64,000 bases of DNA from Deltaproteobacteria bacterium (lineage in GTDB: Bacteria > Desulfobacterota > Binatia > UBA1149 > SPBQ01), in contig JAJCZM010000038.1 of assembly GCA_029262375.1 (NCBI GenBank), positions 119,308-183,307 on the forward strand, read 5' to 3'. Shown here in pieces: positions 8,253 to 17,367 of the stretch. Within the stretch, counting starts at the first letter, position 1, and every line of letters starts with the position of its first letter. Below the pieces are notes generated by a model that saw only the letters and a program-made list of their open reading frames with translations, did not search any database and had not been told where the DNA came from. A program made the translations under genes and the position numbers.

Positions 8253-10823
8253 ATGCGTTCCGATCGCCGATTCATACTCACCGCCATCATTGCGGGGCTG
8301 TTCGTCACGAGCGGAGTGTTCCAGCTCGTGCTTCAGGCCGACCGTCGCGTACAACTCGAGTCATTCGCCTCAGTCACCAGCGATCGTGCGTCGGTATTCG
8401 AGTGGACCCTTACGCATGCGATCAGCTCGGTCGACTCTGTCGCCGCATTGTACGCCGCTTCACAAGAAGTCGAACCTGACGAATTCGAAGCATTTGCTCA
8501 ACGCCTCCTACTGACCCAGCATGACATCGAAGCGATCGCGTGGCTTCCTCGCGAATCCGCCGACGAGACCGGCCCCGACCGCCAAGAGGGTGCGAACGCC
8601 TATCCGGTGCGGTTCGTCGAGCCGCGGATCGGAAACGAATCCCTCCTCGGCTTCGACTGTGCGGCGGTCGAGCCGTGCGCCGCCGCACTGGAGCACTCGA
8701 GGAGCAGCGGCCAGAGCGCTCTCACCGATTTGTTGAACGTCTCCGACTCTTCGAATGACCGTTTAAATGTCGTAGCGCTCCTTCCGATCTACCACAACGA
8801 TTTACCAAGAGATCCCGCATCGCGGCAGCGGCAGCTGCCGATGGGCTATGCTGCCGCCTTCATCGACATCGGCGACGTGTGGGGCGCTACCAGTACGCAC
8901 TTCACCGAGAGCGGTATCGACGTCGCAATCTACGGATCCGCGTCGAGCAATCGCAACCGACTCCTCTACGCACAAGATCTCGTTTCCGCCCAAGCGAAAA
9001 CACCGATTCCCAAATCGATCGAACCGTCGGTCGCGTCTGTCGAGTTCACCATCGCCGGCACGACTTGGCAGATTGTATCGTCCGCCGGCCGCGAGTTTCT
9101 AAACGCACGTTCGAGCGGGCATCCATGGATCGTGCTCGCATTCGGTCTCCTGACTACCACGCTAATCGGTGTTCAGTTGGTGCTGCGAACAGAACACACC
9201 GAAGCCGTCCTCGACAGCCATATTCGTTTGACGGAGGCCCACGACGAACTCGACCGACAACGCAGACAGCTGCGCCAAATCATCGATCTCGTGCCTCAGC
9301 TAATATTCGTCCGCGACGACGGCGGGCGAATTCTGCTGGCGAACCGTGCAACCGCCGATGCATGCGGTACGAGCGTGTCGGAACTCATCGACCCACAGCG
9401 CGGACATCTGTTCGGTGCGCGCCTCGATTCGCTCGGCACACTAGACGAAGACGAAGCGGTGAAGTCATCGAACGAAGCCATCGTCCTCACGGACGTCGAG
9501 TTCGTAGACATCGACGAACGCACGCGCGTACTCAACGCGGCCAAGATTCCGTACTCGTTCCTCGCACCGGACCGCGAGCAACAGGCCGTCCTGTGTGTCG
9601 CGGTAGACGTGACCGATATCCGCGATGTAGAGGCCGACAAGGCGAGGCTCGAAGCCGAACTGCGACACTCCCAAAAAATGGAATCGATCGGCGTGTTAGC
9701 GGGCGGCATCGCACATGACTTCAATAACCTGCTCGGGTCGATCATCGGCAACACGGAGCTAGCGGCAAGCAAAACCGACCCCGATGGCGCGCTGGCGCGG
9801 AATCTTCACGAGGTTCTCGACGCGAGCGAACACGCCTCGAGACTCGTCAGCCAGATCCTGACGTTCAGCCGGAAGGAAGAACTGCGGCTGACACGGATCG
9901 ACGCGGCAGAGATCGTCCACAGCGCGATCGATCTCATTCGACCGTCGCTGCCGTCCACCGTCGAATTGCGGCGCGACATCGACCCGATGGCGGGTACGAT
10001 CATGGGCGACCAGACACAGATCACGCAGGTCGTCATAAACCTGTGCACGAACGCCTATCAGTCGATGAACACGAAGGAAGGCGTTCTCGAAATCAGTCTG
10101 CACGTCACGATGGTAGACGACGCAAAAGCAGCGGTACGCCCGGGGCTCGAGCCCGGACCACACGTCAGGCTGCGCGTGCGCGATACCGGCTGCGGAATGG
10201 ACGAGAACACACTGCAACATTTGTTCGACCCCTTCTTCACTACGAAGGGGGTCGGCGAGGGCACGGGACTCGGCTTGTCGGTGGTGCATGGCATCATCAG
10301 CAGCCACGGAGGCAGGATTTTCGTAGAAAGTCAGACCGACATCGGCACGACATTTACGATCTACCTCCCAAGCTCGTCGGGCGCGTCGTACGCTGCCGCC
10401 GAAGCCGCGATGCAGGGCACGCTCCCATTAGAGAACGGCGGCGGACACATACTGCTGGTCGACGACGACGTCGCCCTGCTGCAGACCGCCAGCGAGATGC
10501 TGGAAATGTTGGGCTACATCGTCACAGCGTTCAGCGATGCGCGAGAAGCTTTAGAAGCTTTCGCTCAGCGCCCGGACGACTTCGACGCTGTAGTGACCGA
10601 TCAGGCCATGCCCACGCTCACAGGCATGGAGATGGCGCGCGACCTGATCAAGATTCGCCCGGGACTGCCAATCGTGGTGGCTACTGGGTTCAGCGAATAC
10701 GTTACGCCGGAATCGGCACAAGACTTCGGACTCAGAGGCTACGTGAGCAAGCCCTACCGAATGAAGGACCTAGGCAATGTGTTGCGTGACGCGTTGGGCA
10801 CGCTCGCAACCGTGGAGGCATGA
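8253..10823 (+). CDS. CHASE-domain hybrid histidine kinase with PAS and receiver domains
   Basis: The protein is about 856 residues when started at the ATG at 8253, just before the first membrane helix (residues 7-27); an in-frame GTG at 8226 is an alternative. A CHASE-like extracytoplasmic sensor region is followed by a second membrane helix (about 290-310), a PAS domain (about 340-450), a HisKA domain with H-box GIAHDFNN (His near 487), a HATPase with N, G1 and G2 boxes (NLCTNAYQSM, DTGCGMDENTL, GEGTGLGLS; about 587-706) and a C-terminal receiver domain (about 731-850). The receiver has acidic triad VDDD and phospho-acceptor Asp783 in TDQAMP. The HDFNN H-box marks the HPK4-like hybrid kinase class. 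It presumably senses a periplasmic ligand and passes phosphate to the single-domain regulator starting 3 bases after its stop. Confidence 0.93.
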   Translation: MRSDRRFILTAIIAGLFVTSGVFQLVLQADRRVQLESFASVTSDRASVFEWTLTHAISSVDSVAALYAASQEVEPDEFEAFAQRLLLTQHDIEAIAWLPRESADETGPDRQEGANAYPVRFVEPRIGNESLLGFDCAAVEPCAAALEHSRSSGQSALTDLLNVSDSSNDRLNVVALLPIYHNDLPRDPASRQRQLPMGYAAAFIDIGDVWGATSTHFTESGIDVAIYGSASSNRNRLLYAQDLVSAQAKTPIPKSIEPSVASVEFTIAGTTWQIVSSAGREFLNARSSGHPWIVLAFGLLTTTLIGVQLVLRTEHTEAVLDSHIRLTEAHDELDRQRRQLRQIIDLVPQLIFVRDDGGRILLANRATADACGTSVSELIDPQRGHLFGARLDSLGTLDEDEAVKSSNEAIVLTDVEFVDIDERTRVLNAAKIPYSFLAPDREQQAVLCVAVDVTDIRDVEADKARLEAELRHSQKMESIGVLAGGIAHDFNNLLGSIIGNTELAASKTDPDGALARNLHEVLDASEHASRLVSQILTFSRKEELRLTRIDAAEIVHSAIDLIRPSLPSTVELRRDIDPMAGTIMGDQTQITQVVINLCTNAYQSMNTKEGVLEISLHVTMVDDAKAAVRPGLEPGPHVRLRVRDTGCGMDENTLQHLFDPFFTTKGVGEGTGLGLSVVHGIISSHGGRIFVESQTDIGTTFTIYLPSSSGASYAAAEAAMQGTLPLENGGGHILLVDDDVALLQTASEMLEMLGYIVTAFSDAREALEAFAQRPDDFDAVVTDQAMPTLTGMEMARDLIKIRPGLPIVVATGFSEYVTPESAQDFGLRGYVSKPYRMKDLGNVLRDALGTLATVEA

Positions 10824-10826
10824 GCA

Positions 10827-11216
10827 ATGGCAACTATTCTAGTCATCGATGACGAACCGAGAATGCTTCGCGTGATTCGAGAGATTCTCGAAAGCGCGGG
10901 GCACGAGGTGATCGACGCCACCAGCGGCGATCAGGGTGTAGCGTTCGTCAATCAACGAGAGATCAATTTGGTAATCACCGACATCATCATGCCCGAGAAG
11001 GAGGGGATCGAGACGATCGGAGAGATCAAGCAGGATTTCCCCAACATGCCGATCATTGCGATCTCCGGCGGAAGCCTCAAGGGAGCGGGATCCTACCTCG
11101 AGACGGCGGCAGCGCTCGGCGCCTGCGCTACGCTCGAGAAACCGTTTCATTCCTTCGAACTGCTCGAAGTGGTCAACCAAGCGTTGGATGGACAGGCAGC
11201 TGCGGCGCCCGCGTGA
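10827..11216 (+). CDS. Single-domain response regulator (CheY-like)
   Basis: The 129-residue protein is a receiver domain alone: acidic pair DDE at residues 8-10, phospho-acceptor Asp52 in ITDIIMP, switch Ser80, and conserved Lys105 in EKPF. There is no DNA-binding or enzymatic output domain, so it must act by protein contact or as a relay. GGAGG at 10814-10818 lies inside the kinase gene and only 3 bases separate the genes, so the two are co-transcribed and probably translationally coupled. The pair forms a likely His-Asp phosphorelay. The final residues (GQAAAAPA) look like a disordered tail. Confidence 0.93.
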   Translation: MATILVIDDEPRMLRVIREILESAGHEVIDATSGDQGVAFVNQREINLVITDIIMPEKEGIETIGEIKQDFPNMPIIAISGGSLKGAGSYLETAAALGACATLEKPFHSFELLEVVNQALDGQAAAAPA

Positions 11217-11274
11217 ACACCTGAGCCTCCGCCCGTGCGCCCCGCCGAATGCAGGCCGCCTTGGCCGTCCTGTC

Positions 11275-14100
11275 CTACTCGAGCGCTTTGTACAACGTCG
11301 CCGAGTTCTTCTTGATCACGGTCAAGTCGGACGTCCAGCATGTCCCCAGCGGGTTCGTCAACTGCATCACTACGCTCGGATCGGAATCGAAATACTCCGC
11401 TCCCGAAAATGCCCCGGGCAGCAGCAAATTCACTCCCTTCGCCTTCAGCTGAGCCTTCGACTTCCCGGCGACTCCGATCTGTACTTTCATTCCGGTCACA
11501 CCATCGTTCGTTCCGGCATTGTCTTTGTACTTGAACCCCTTGGAAGAGATCGCCTTCCATAGGGCGCTCGGCAGCACTGATGCGTCGACGACTTTCGTAG
11601 GCACCGATGCCGATGCGTCCCAGACACAGAAGCGATAGTCGTGCGAGGTAATCGGATCACCGAAATCCCCAATAACGGTCGCTGCACCCTTTAGCCACTT
11701 CCATTTGATCTGCGCCTTGCTGGGATCGCCGTTGTCTTTGACCAACGCCGTAGACTTCCCAGCAATGAGACAGCCCATATTGGGTGCGGCACCGCACAAG
11801 CCGGACGGTAGCGTCGTGCTGGTCGTCGTCGTGGTCGTACTCGTCGTGGTGGTTGTCGTCGGGGGCGCGATCACCGTGCCGCTCAAGCACCACATCCCCG
11901 AGCCGGAGACCCGTTTGACGAACAAGTAGACACGCTCGGCGACGGTCGACGTGTAGTTGGCCGCCTCCGCCACGCCGTTGCCCGCGCTGGTACTGGCAGA
12001 GACGATGACCGGATTCCCCTTCGCATCGGGAGTCTCACTGTAGAGATACAGATCGAAATCGCCGCTGCCTGGATTCGAGAGCGAAGCGCTGACCTGCGTG
12101 CCAACGACCACGTCGAGGTGACGGCCCCAAGACCGCTGCGATGTCGTCTGATTCGAACCGACGATGCACAACGCCGGCCCGCCGAGATTCGCCGGTTCGG
12201 CCACGGCTTCGACTGCGGCGTCTGGATTTATCAATCCGTAGCCCTCGAAGCGATCCTTGGGGGTCGTCGAACGGCCCAACGTCGGATTAGAGCCACTCGC
12301 GACTTCTCGCGTCGCGTTCGTCTCGCTAGCCGACGCCCCCAGCAACATCTTGACGAGCAGCGGGTGTTGGCTCGACGCAAAGCTCCAACTGAGCGCAGTC
12401 TGCGACTCCAATGCATCGATCACCAGCGCGGCAGCACCGGCAGCGAACGGCGCCGCCATCGAGGTCCCTTTGATGTTGTAGTAGTCGTTCGCCTGCTGGT
12501 CGGCCAGCGACGCGGTCTGCCCATCGTTGTCGTTGCTGTCCACGGACAAGATGTGCGAGAAGAAATCGGACCCACCGGGAGCGAGCACGTCCGGCTTGAG
12601 GTCTTCGTCCGCCCCCGGCGAAGTGAAGCCGCTACTCGTGTAGTTGGTGAGTTGATTGAGATCATTAGCCGCGCCCACCGTCAGTACGAGCGACGCGCGA
12701 CCTGGGTCGTCAACCAGATTGGCGCCTGCGGTACCAGGTCCGTCGTTGCCCGCCGATGCGACGACTACGATCCCGTTGTTGACCGCGGTGTTTACCTTAG
12801 CCCGCAGCGTCGGATCGATTCCGGGAGCGCCGATCGTCCCGAGGCTCATGTTGATCACTTTGATGTTGTTCGCAACGCGATTCGCAACGAGCGTATCGAC
12901 TGCCGTACCGGTCCAACCGCCCATTCCGGTGCCGGACGCAGTGAAGACTTTCGCACCGGCCCAACGCGTGCCGGGAGCGACGCCGCTCAGCACGTTGAAT
13001 CCGTCGCCCGGTGTAGGGAAGCTCGTGGCAGTATTGCGGATCGCGTAGTTCGTGATCGATCCGCCGGCACTTTGCGCCAAGAACGCGGAGTAGTGACTCG
13101 ACACGGAAGGAACGAGGAAATTCGACTCGGTAACGCCGGACGCACCGAAGGTCGGAGCGGTGATGAACGTGAGCGGGCCGCCGTTGTTATCGAGCTGAAA
13201 CGTACCGCCCAGATCCGTGGAACCGCCGCCGAGCCAGGCTGCTGTATGCGCGTACGTCATGGCGGGCGCCGGCGCGATGTGCACGGGGCTCACGAAACCC
13301 AGCCCCGCCGTCACGCCCGAGAGGTTGCCGCTATCGGTATAGCGCAGCGTGGTCACACCGGATCCGTGTGCCGCACCGGTACCGAGCGCGATGCCCGCCA
13401 CGTGTGAACCGTGCTGAAAAACGTCACGCGGAGTGACATCGCCTTCGGAAGTGAAGTCCTGCCAGAACTGCTGGCGACCGGCCAGATCGGTATGCGACTC
13501 GTCGATCCCCGAATCGATGATACCGATGGTCGTGTTCGCGTTGCCGTCGAGTCCGGGAACCGAGGCGACTCCACTCCAGACCTGTCGCGCGCGCCCGGTG
13601 CGGGTGGCTTCGTTGAGCGTGGGGGCAATCGGTCGATCACCCGCAATCAAAAGCAATGACGGTCCCAGGGCCGACGCGAGATCCTCGACAGCGCCGATGG
13701 CTACAGTTCCGTTCCAGCCGTAAGCGACTGCTTCGTAGACATGATCCACGACACCGCCCATCGCAACGAACGTATCGAGTTGGGCTTGCGTGATCTGTTC
13801 GTCGAACACGAGTTCGACGGGGACCGGGTCCAGCAGGCGGCGCGCGAGAGCATCCTTTTCCTGCGCACTACGCGCGCGCGAGATCGCGGTATGCAAGGTC
13901 GAGATCTGGTTCTCCAACTCATCGCCGACCCGCGTCGCGTCGGTATCGACGCCGGTGGTAATCGGCATCTGTGGCGGCACCTCAGGCTGCGGCGGGGCAA
14001 TCTGTGCATACGCAACCGAAGCGATCGATACGAAAAGAGAAACAATCGCCAGGCCTGTCAGCCCCGACGCCGTTTTGCGGACTATTTCGAACTTCTGCAC
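11275..14100 (-). CDS. Secreted subtilase (S8 family serine protease) with Thr linker and C-terminal domain
   Basis: The 941-residue protein starts at a GTG and has a signal peptide (hydrophobic about 15-31, VAYAQ). The S8 catalytic triad is complete: Asp196 in TIGIIDSGIDESHTDL, His230 in HGSHVAG and Ser547 in GTSMAAPFAAGAAALV. A long insertion (about 240-420) sits between His and Ser. After the catalytic domain comes a beta-rich region (about 640-750), a linker of 16 Thr/Ser residues, and a Cys-containing C-terminal domain (about 768-941) that resembles domains in other secreted proteins here. It should degrade extracellular protein. The gene converges with the response-regulator gene and is divergent from the cytochrome gene. 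Confidence 0.93.
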   Translation of the reverse strand: MQKFEIVRKTASGLTGLAIVSLFVSIASVAYAQIAPPQPEVPPQMPITTGVDTDATRVGDELENQISTLHTAISRARSAQEKDALARRLLDPVPVELVFDEQITQAQLDTFVAMGGVVDHVYEAVAYGWNGTVAIGAVEDLASALGPSLLLIAGDRPIAPTLNEATRTGRARQVWSGVASVPGLDGNANTTIGIIDSGIDESHTDLAGRQQFWQDFTSEGDVTPRDVFQHGSHVAGIALGTGAAHGSGVTTLRYTDSGNLSGVTAGLGFVSPVHIAPAPAMTYAHTAAWLGGGSTDLGGTFQLDNNGGPLTFITAPTFGASGVTESNFLVPSVSSHYSAFLAQSAGGSITNYAIRNTATSFPTPGDGFNVLSGVAPGTRWAGAKVFTASGTGMGGWTGTAVDTLVANRVANNIKVINMSLGTIGAPGIDPTLRAKVNTAVNNGIVVVASAGNDGPGTAGANLVDDPGRASLVLTVGAANDLNQLTNYTSSGFTSPGADEDLKPDVLAPGGSDFFSHILSVDSNDNDGQTASLADQQANDYYNIKGTSMAAPFAAGAAALVIDALESQTALSWSFASSQHPLLVKMLLGASASETNATREVASGSNPTLGRSTTPKDRFEGYGLINPDAAVEAVAEPANLGGPALCIVGSNQTTSQRSWGRHLDVVVGTQVSASLSNPGSGDFDLYLYSETPDAKGNPVIVSASTSAGNGVAEAANYTSTVAERVYLFVKRVSGSGMWCLSGTVIAPPTTTTTTSTTTTTTSTTLPSGLCGAAPNMGCLIAGKSTALVKDNGDPSKAQIKWKWLKGAATVIGDFGDPITSHDYRFCVWDASASVPTKVVDASVLPSALWKAISSKGFKYKDNAGTNDGVTGMKVQIGVAGKSKAQLKAKGVNLLLPGAFSGAEYFDSDPSVVMQLTNPLGTCWTSDLTVIKKNSATLYKALE
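11812..11859 (-). repeat. Thr/Ser-codon linker repeat
   Basis: Sixteen consecutive Thr or Ser codons, mostly ACG and ACC, form a low-complexity linker between the protease domain and its C-terminal domain. Similar linkers occur at 35470-35571 and 44557-44610. Confidence 0.9.
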
Positions 14101-14263
14101 GGAGCACCCCCACGGCGCCGGCCGGCGCGCCGACGGTCCGCAGCAAATGGTTATGCAACGGCCTCAGACGAAGCCGATCACCTGTTATGTAGTACGACTA
14201 GTCCTCGGGCTTGGATGAGTCGATATCCGACCGGAAGAATTGCTACATTCGCTAGGCTCAGCG

Positions 14264-17200
14264 ATGATTGTCCCTATTGAGGCGAAAGCTGGTTCTCGCG
14301 TGTTCTCCTACCTCACACACCTGAAATCTCCCGTCCGGCGCGGAATTCGTAGCGTCGCAAGGCGCTTCGCAGGCAGCGTGATCGCCGCATGCTTGTGCTT
14401 GTCGGGTGTGACGGCCGGCCATGCCGCGCAGGGTGACTGCGGGCAGCCGATTTCGAATGGCGCCGGGCCCACGGCGACCGACGCACTCGCAGTGCTGAAA
14501 GCGGCCGTCGGTCTCATCGCATGCGATTTCTCCGTCTGCGACGTCAACAACGGCTGCGGCAACATCACCGCCCTCGACGCGCTGATCGTATTGCGCGTGG
14601 CAGTGGGCGAAGACATCGCGCTCAACTGCGTGTGCAGCAACCGCGAGCCGGTAATCGTCGCGCCCCAGCCCTTCCGTCTCTATCCCGGCTACGCGATGGC
14701 GCTGCCGGTGATCGCCACGGATCCGGATGACGACACACTCACCTACTCAGTCACCAACGCACCGGACGGCTGTACGATCGACCCGGACAGCGGCCTTCTC
14801 GAGTGGACTCCCGACCCGGACCAAACGGGTCCTTTCTACGTTCAGGTGAGTGTGCGCGACGACGGCGACCCAATGCTCAGCGCCGACGCACTGATCGGGA
14901 TACAGGTCTCGGTCCCCGACGCATGCAACACACCAGTGTGCGATCCGGCGACCGGATGCGTCGACGTACTGTCGGACATCGCGGTCGATTGCTGCGGCGC
15001 ACAGCCCACCGAACGCGTCGGTGAGCTCATCACGGCCTGTCCGGACGGTCGTATCGCTTTCGCCGGGCGCAACGTCGTCGGCTTCGGAAGAATACAGAAC
15101 TGCGACCGCCTCGCCGTCGTCGCGTTCGGCCAGGGTGGATTCAATCTCAGCCTCAACGTCGAGGCGCGATGCCTGAACACGGACGAACCGGTCGAAGTTC
15201 GCGTGCGAGTCGAAACCGCAGACCGCTTGCTCGTCAACCGCGGCATATCGATCGCACTACAGCCTCGCGAAGATGGCTTCGCACAACAGCTCTCGTTGTT
15301 CTACGGATTGCCCACCAGCACCGACGTCGAAGACATCGAGGGCGTCGAAGCCGAGCTGACGGTCACACTCACCGATGCAGACGGAGCCGTGCTTACCGAA
15401 CAGATTCGTGTCGTACTGACTCTCGACGATCTCACCGATCTTCCGAACCCCGATGTGGACGAAGTCGAGCCGTCAGAGGCCGGCTGTATCGGCTGCCACA
15501 GGCCGCTCGTGTCCGGCGGCACGCGTGTGGGAATCGAGGACGCGCATCCCGCCGTCTCTCTGTCGTGCACCGACTGTCACGGCGGCGACCCCGGCGCATC
15601 GACCCGCGCCGACGCGCATGTTTCGCCGGGTTCGGGCGACAGCTATCTGCGCGACATGAGTTCCGATGAACTCGACAGCGTCGTCCCGGCGTATCTTCGA
15701 TTCGTAAACCCGGGCGACCTGCGTATCGCGGATCAGACCTGCGGTACGTTCGGTTGTCATCCGGAGCACGTCGAGAACGTGAAGTTGTCGACGATGTCCA
15801 CGTACGGCGGACACTACACCCTGCCCAGGTACCTAGCGGGCGTGCAGACGCGCGCGGCGCAGGTGGCAGCCGTCGATGTCGTGGACACCGATTTCAATAT
15901 GATGACCGCGCCCGAGGGAGCGGTCCCGTCGCTGGCGGCGCTACGCGAACCGCATGTGTCGGCGCCCGACGGCTCGATGGAAGCGATGCTCGATACCTAT
16001 CTGCCGAAATCGTGCCCGACCTGCCACCTGAACGCGTTCGGTCGCAACCAGGCTCCCGGCACCTACCGGTCCTCAGGCTGTACGGCCTGCCACATGGTGT
16101 ACAACGACGACGGCCTTTCCGAGTCGGACGACCCGGTCATCACAGAGGACTTCCCGCCCCACCCTGCCCGGCATCAGCTCACGACGGCCATTCCCGTCGA
16201 GCAATGCGCACACTGCCACTTCCAGGGCGGACGAATCGGTCTGGCGTATCGCGGAATCCGCGAGGGCGGATTCGACACCGAGCACACGCCCCCGAACGCA
16301 GTGCCGCTCGACGCTCCTCTTTACGGTCACGACGCGGGCTTCTATTTCACCGACGAAGACTCGACGAACGAGATCGATGAGACACCGCCCGATCTGCACT
16401 TCAGTGCGGGGATGGCTTGCGTCGATTGTCATGTCGGCGGCGACGTTCACGGCGACGGCAACCTGTACTCAGCCGAACGATATCAGGTCGGTATTCGTTG
16501 CGAGGATTGCCACGGCAGCGTACGCGCAGAAATCTCGGAAGACGCGGGAGACGGATTGTTCAAGAACTCCGCCGGTTTCTCGCTGCGCAACCTGACGCGT
16601 GAAGTAGACGATCGAATCATGCTCACCCTAGCGATGGACGGCTCACAGCTCGAAGTGCCACAGATCAAGCGCATCCTCGATGCGGGTACGAATCCGCTGA
16701 TGAACGCGGCCATGGGCGTGTACGCCGACGACTTCTCCCACACCGAAGCGCTCGAGTGCTACACCTGTCACACCGGATGGCGCCAGAACTGTTTCGGGTG
16801 CCACGTCACGGTGGATGACTCGCGAAGCGCGCGCAACGAGACGACGGGTGAGACAACCGAGGGCGCGTTCACGGCTTCACGCGACAACTACAGCGTGGAC
16901 TTCTTCGCGCTCGGTAAAGATCGAAACGGAAAATTGGCACCGCTGTGCAGCTCGATGAGCATCCTGATGAGCTACATCGATTCAACCGGCGCGCTCGTCA
17001 CCGAAGACCGGATCCGCATCAGCGGTGACGGACGGAAAGGGTTCGGATGGAATCCTTTCCACCATCACACCGTCAGCCGCATCCCGCGCAACTGCGACAC
17101 CTGTCACCCGGCACTTCCGGCAACCGGGATCGACAACTCGGCAACGCTCGCCGAGACCTACGGATTCGGAAACGGCTCCATCATGGTCACAGACGGGCTC

Positions 17201-17341
17201 GGCGCATCGCACGACCTCACGCGTTTTCTCGATGACGACGGCAATCTGATCTCCGACTTCCCCCACCCCGGGACAGGCCCGGTACCGACCGACCAACGCG
17301 AGCGCGCTCTCGCGATCGAAGTGGTTCCGCAGCCGCGCTGA
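14264..17341 (+). CDS. Exported multiheme c-type cytochrome with dockerin-like N-terminus
   Basis: With the ATG at 14264 the protein has 1025 residues; an in-frame TTG at 14240 is an alternative start. A twin-Arg-poor signal segment (VIAACLCLSGVTAGHA) is followed by two dockerin-like repeats (ATDALAVLKAAVG, ITALDALIVLRVAVG), an Ig/cadherin-like beta domain with ATDPDDDTLTYSV, and further beta regions. From residue 408 to 948 there are ten CXXCH heme-attachment motifs (CIGCH, CTDCH, CPTCH, CTACH, CAHCH, CVDCH, CEDCH, CYTCH, CFGCH, CDTCH) plus one CX4CH variant (CGTFGCH). It is therefore an outer-surface or periplasmic electron carrier, or a multiheme oxidoreductase of unknown substrate. The combination with dockerin-like repeats suggests surface attachment. 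No cytochrome maturation genes lie nearby. Confidence 0.92.
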   Translation: MIVPIEAKAGSRVFSYLTHLKSPVRRGIRSVARRFAGSVIAACLCLSGVTAGHAAQGDCGQPISNGAGPTATDALAVLKAAVGLIACDFSVCDVNNGCGNITALDALIVLRVAVGEDIALNCVCSNREPVIVAPQPFRLYPGYAMALPVIATDPDDDTLTYSVTNAPDGCTIDPDSGLLEWTPDPDQTGPFYVQVSVRDDGDPMLSADALIGIQVSVPDACNTPVCDPATGCVDVLSDIAVDCCGAQPTERVGELITACPDGRIAFAGRNVVGFGRIQNCDRLAVVAFGQGGFNLSLNVEARCLNTDEPVEVRVRVETADRLLVNRGISIALQPREDGFAQQLSLFYGLPTSTDVEDIEGVEAELTVTLTDADGAVLTEQIRVVLTLDDLTDLPNPDVDEVEPSEAGCIGCHRPLVSGGTRVGIEDAHPAVSLSCTDCHGGDPGASTRADAHVSPGSGDSYLRDMSSDELDSVVPAYLRFVNPGDLRIADQTCGTFGCHPEHVENVKLSTMSTYGGHYTLPRYLAGVQTRAAQVAAVDVVDTDFNMMTAPEGAVPSLAALREPHVSAPDGSMEAMLDTYLPKSCPTCHLNAFGRNQAPGTYRSSGCTACHMVYNDDGLSESDDPVITEDFPPHPARHQLTTAIPVEQCAHCHFQGGRIGLAYRGIREGGFDTEHTPPNAVPLDAPLYGHDAGFYFTDEDSTNEIDETPPDLHFSAGMACVDCHVGGDVHGDGNLYSAERYQVGIRCEDCHGSVRAEISEDAGDGLFKNSAGFSLRNLTREVDDRIMLTLAMDGSQLEVPQIKRILDAGTNPLMNAAMGVYADDFSHTEALECYTCHTGWRQNCFGCHVTVDDSRSARNETTGETTEGAFTASRDNYSVDFFALGKDRNGKLAPLCSSMSILMSYIDSTGALVTEDRIRISGDGRKGFGWNPFHHHTVSRIPRNCDTCHPALPATGIDNSATLAETYGFGNGSIMVTDGLGASHDLTRFLDDDGNLISDFPHPGTGPVPTDQRERALAIEVVPQPR

Positions 17342-17367
17342 GGCGCAGCAATCACGATGCCGACTAT

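Noticed and set aside
8879..9718. 279-codon plus-strand frame within the CHASE kinase gene
   Set aside because: Very Arg-rich alternative frame of a gene whose domains are continuous in the true frame.
12118..13407. 429-codon plus-strand frame opposite the subtilase
   Set aside because: Arg-rich composition with no domain; the opposite strand carries the complete protease triad.
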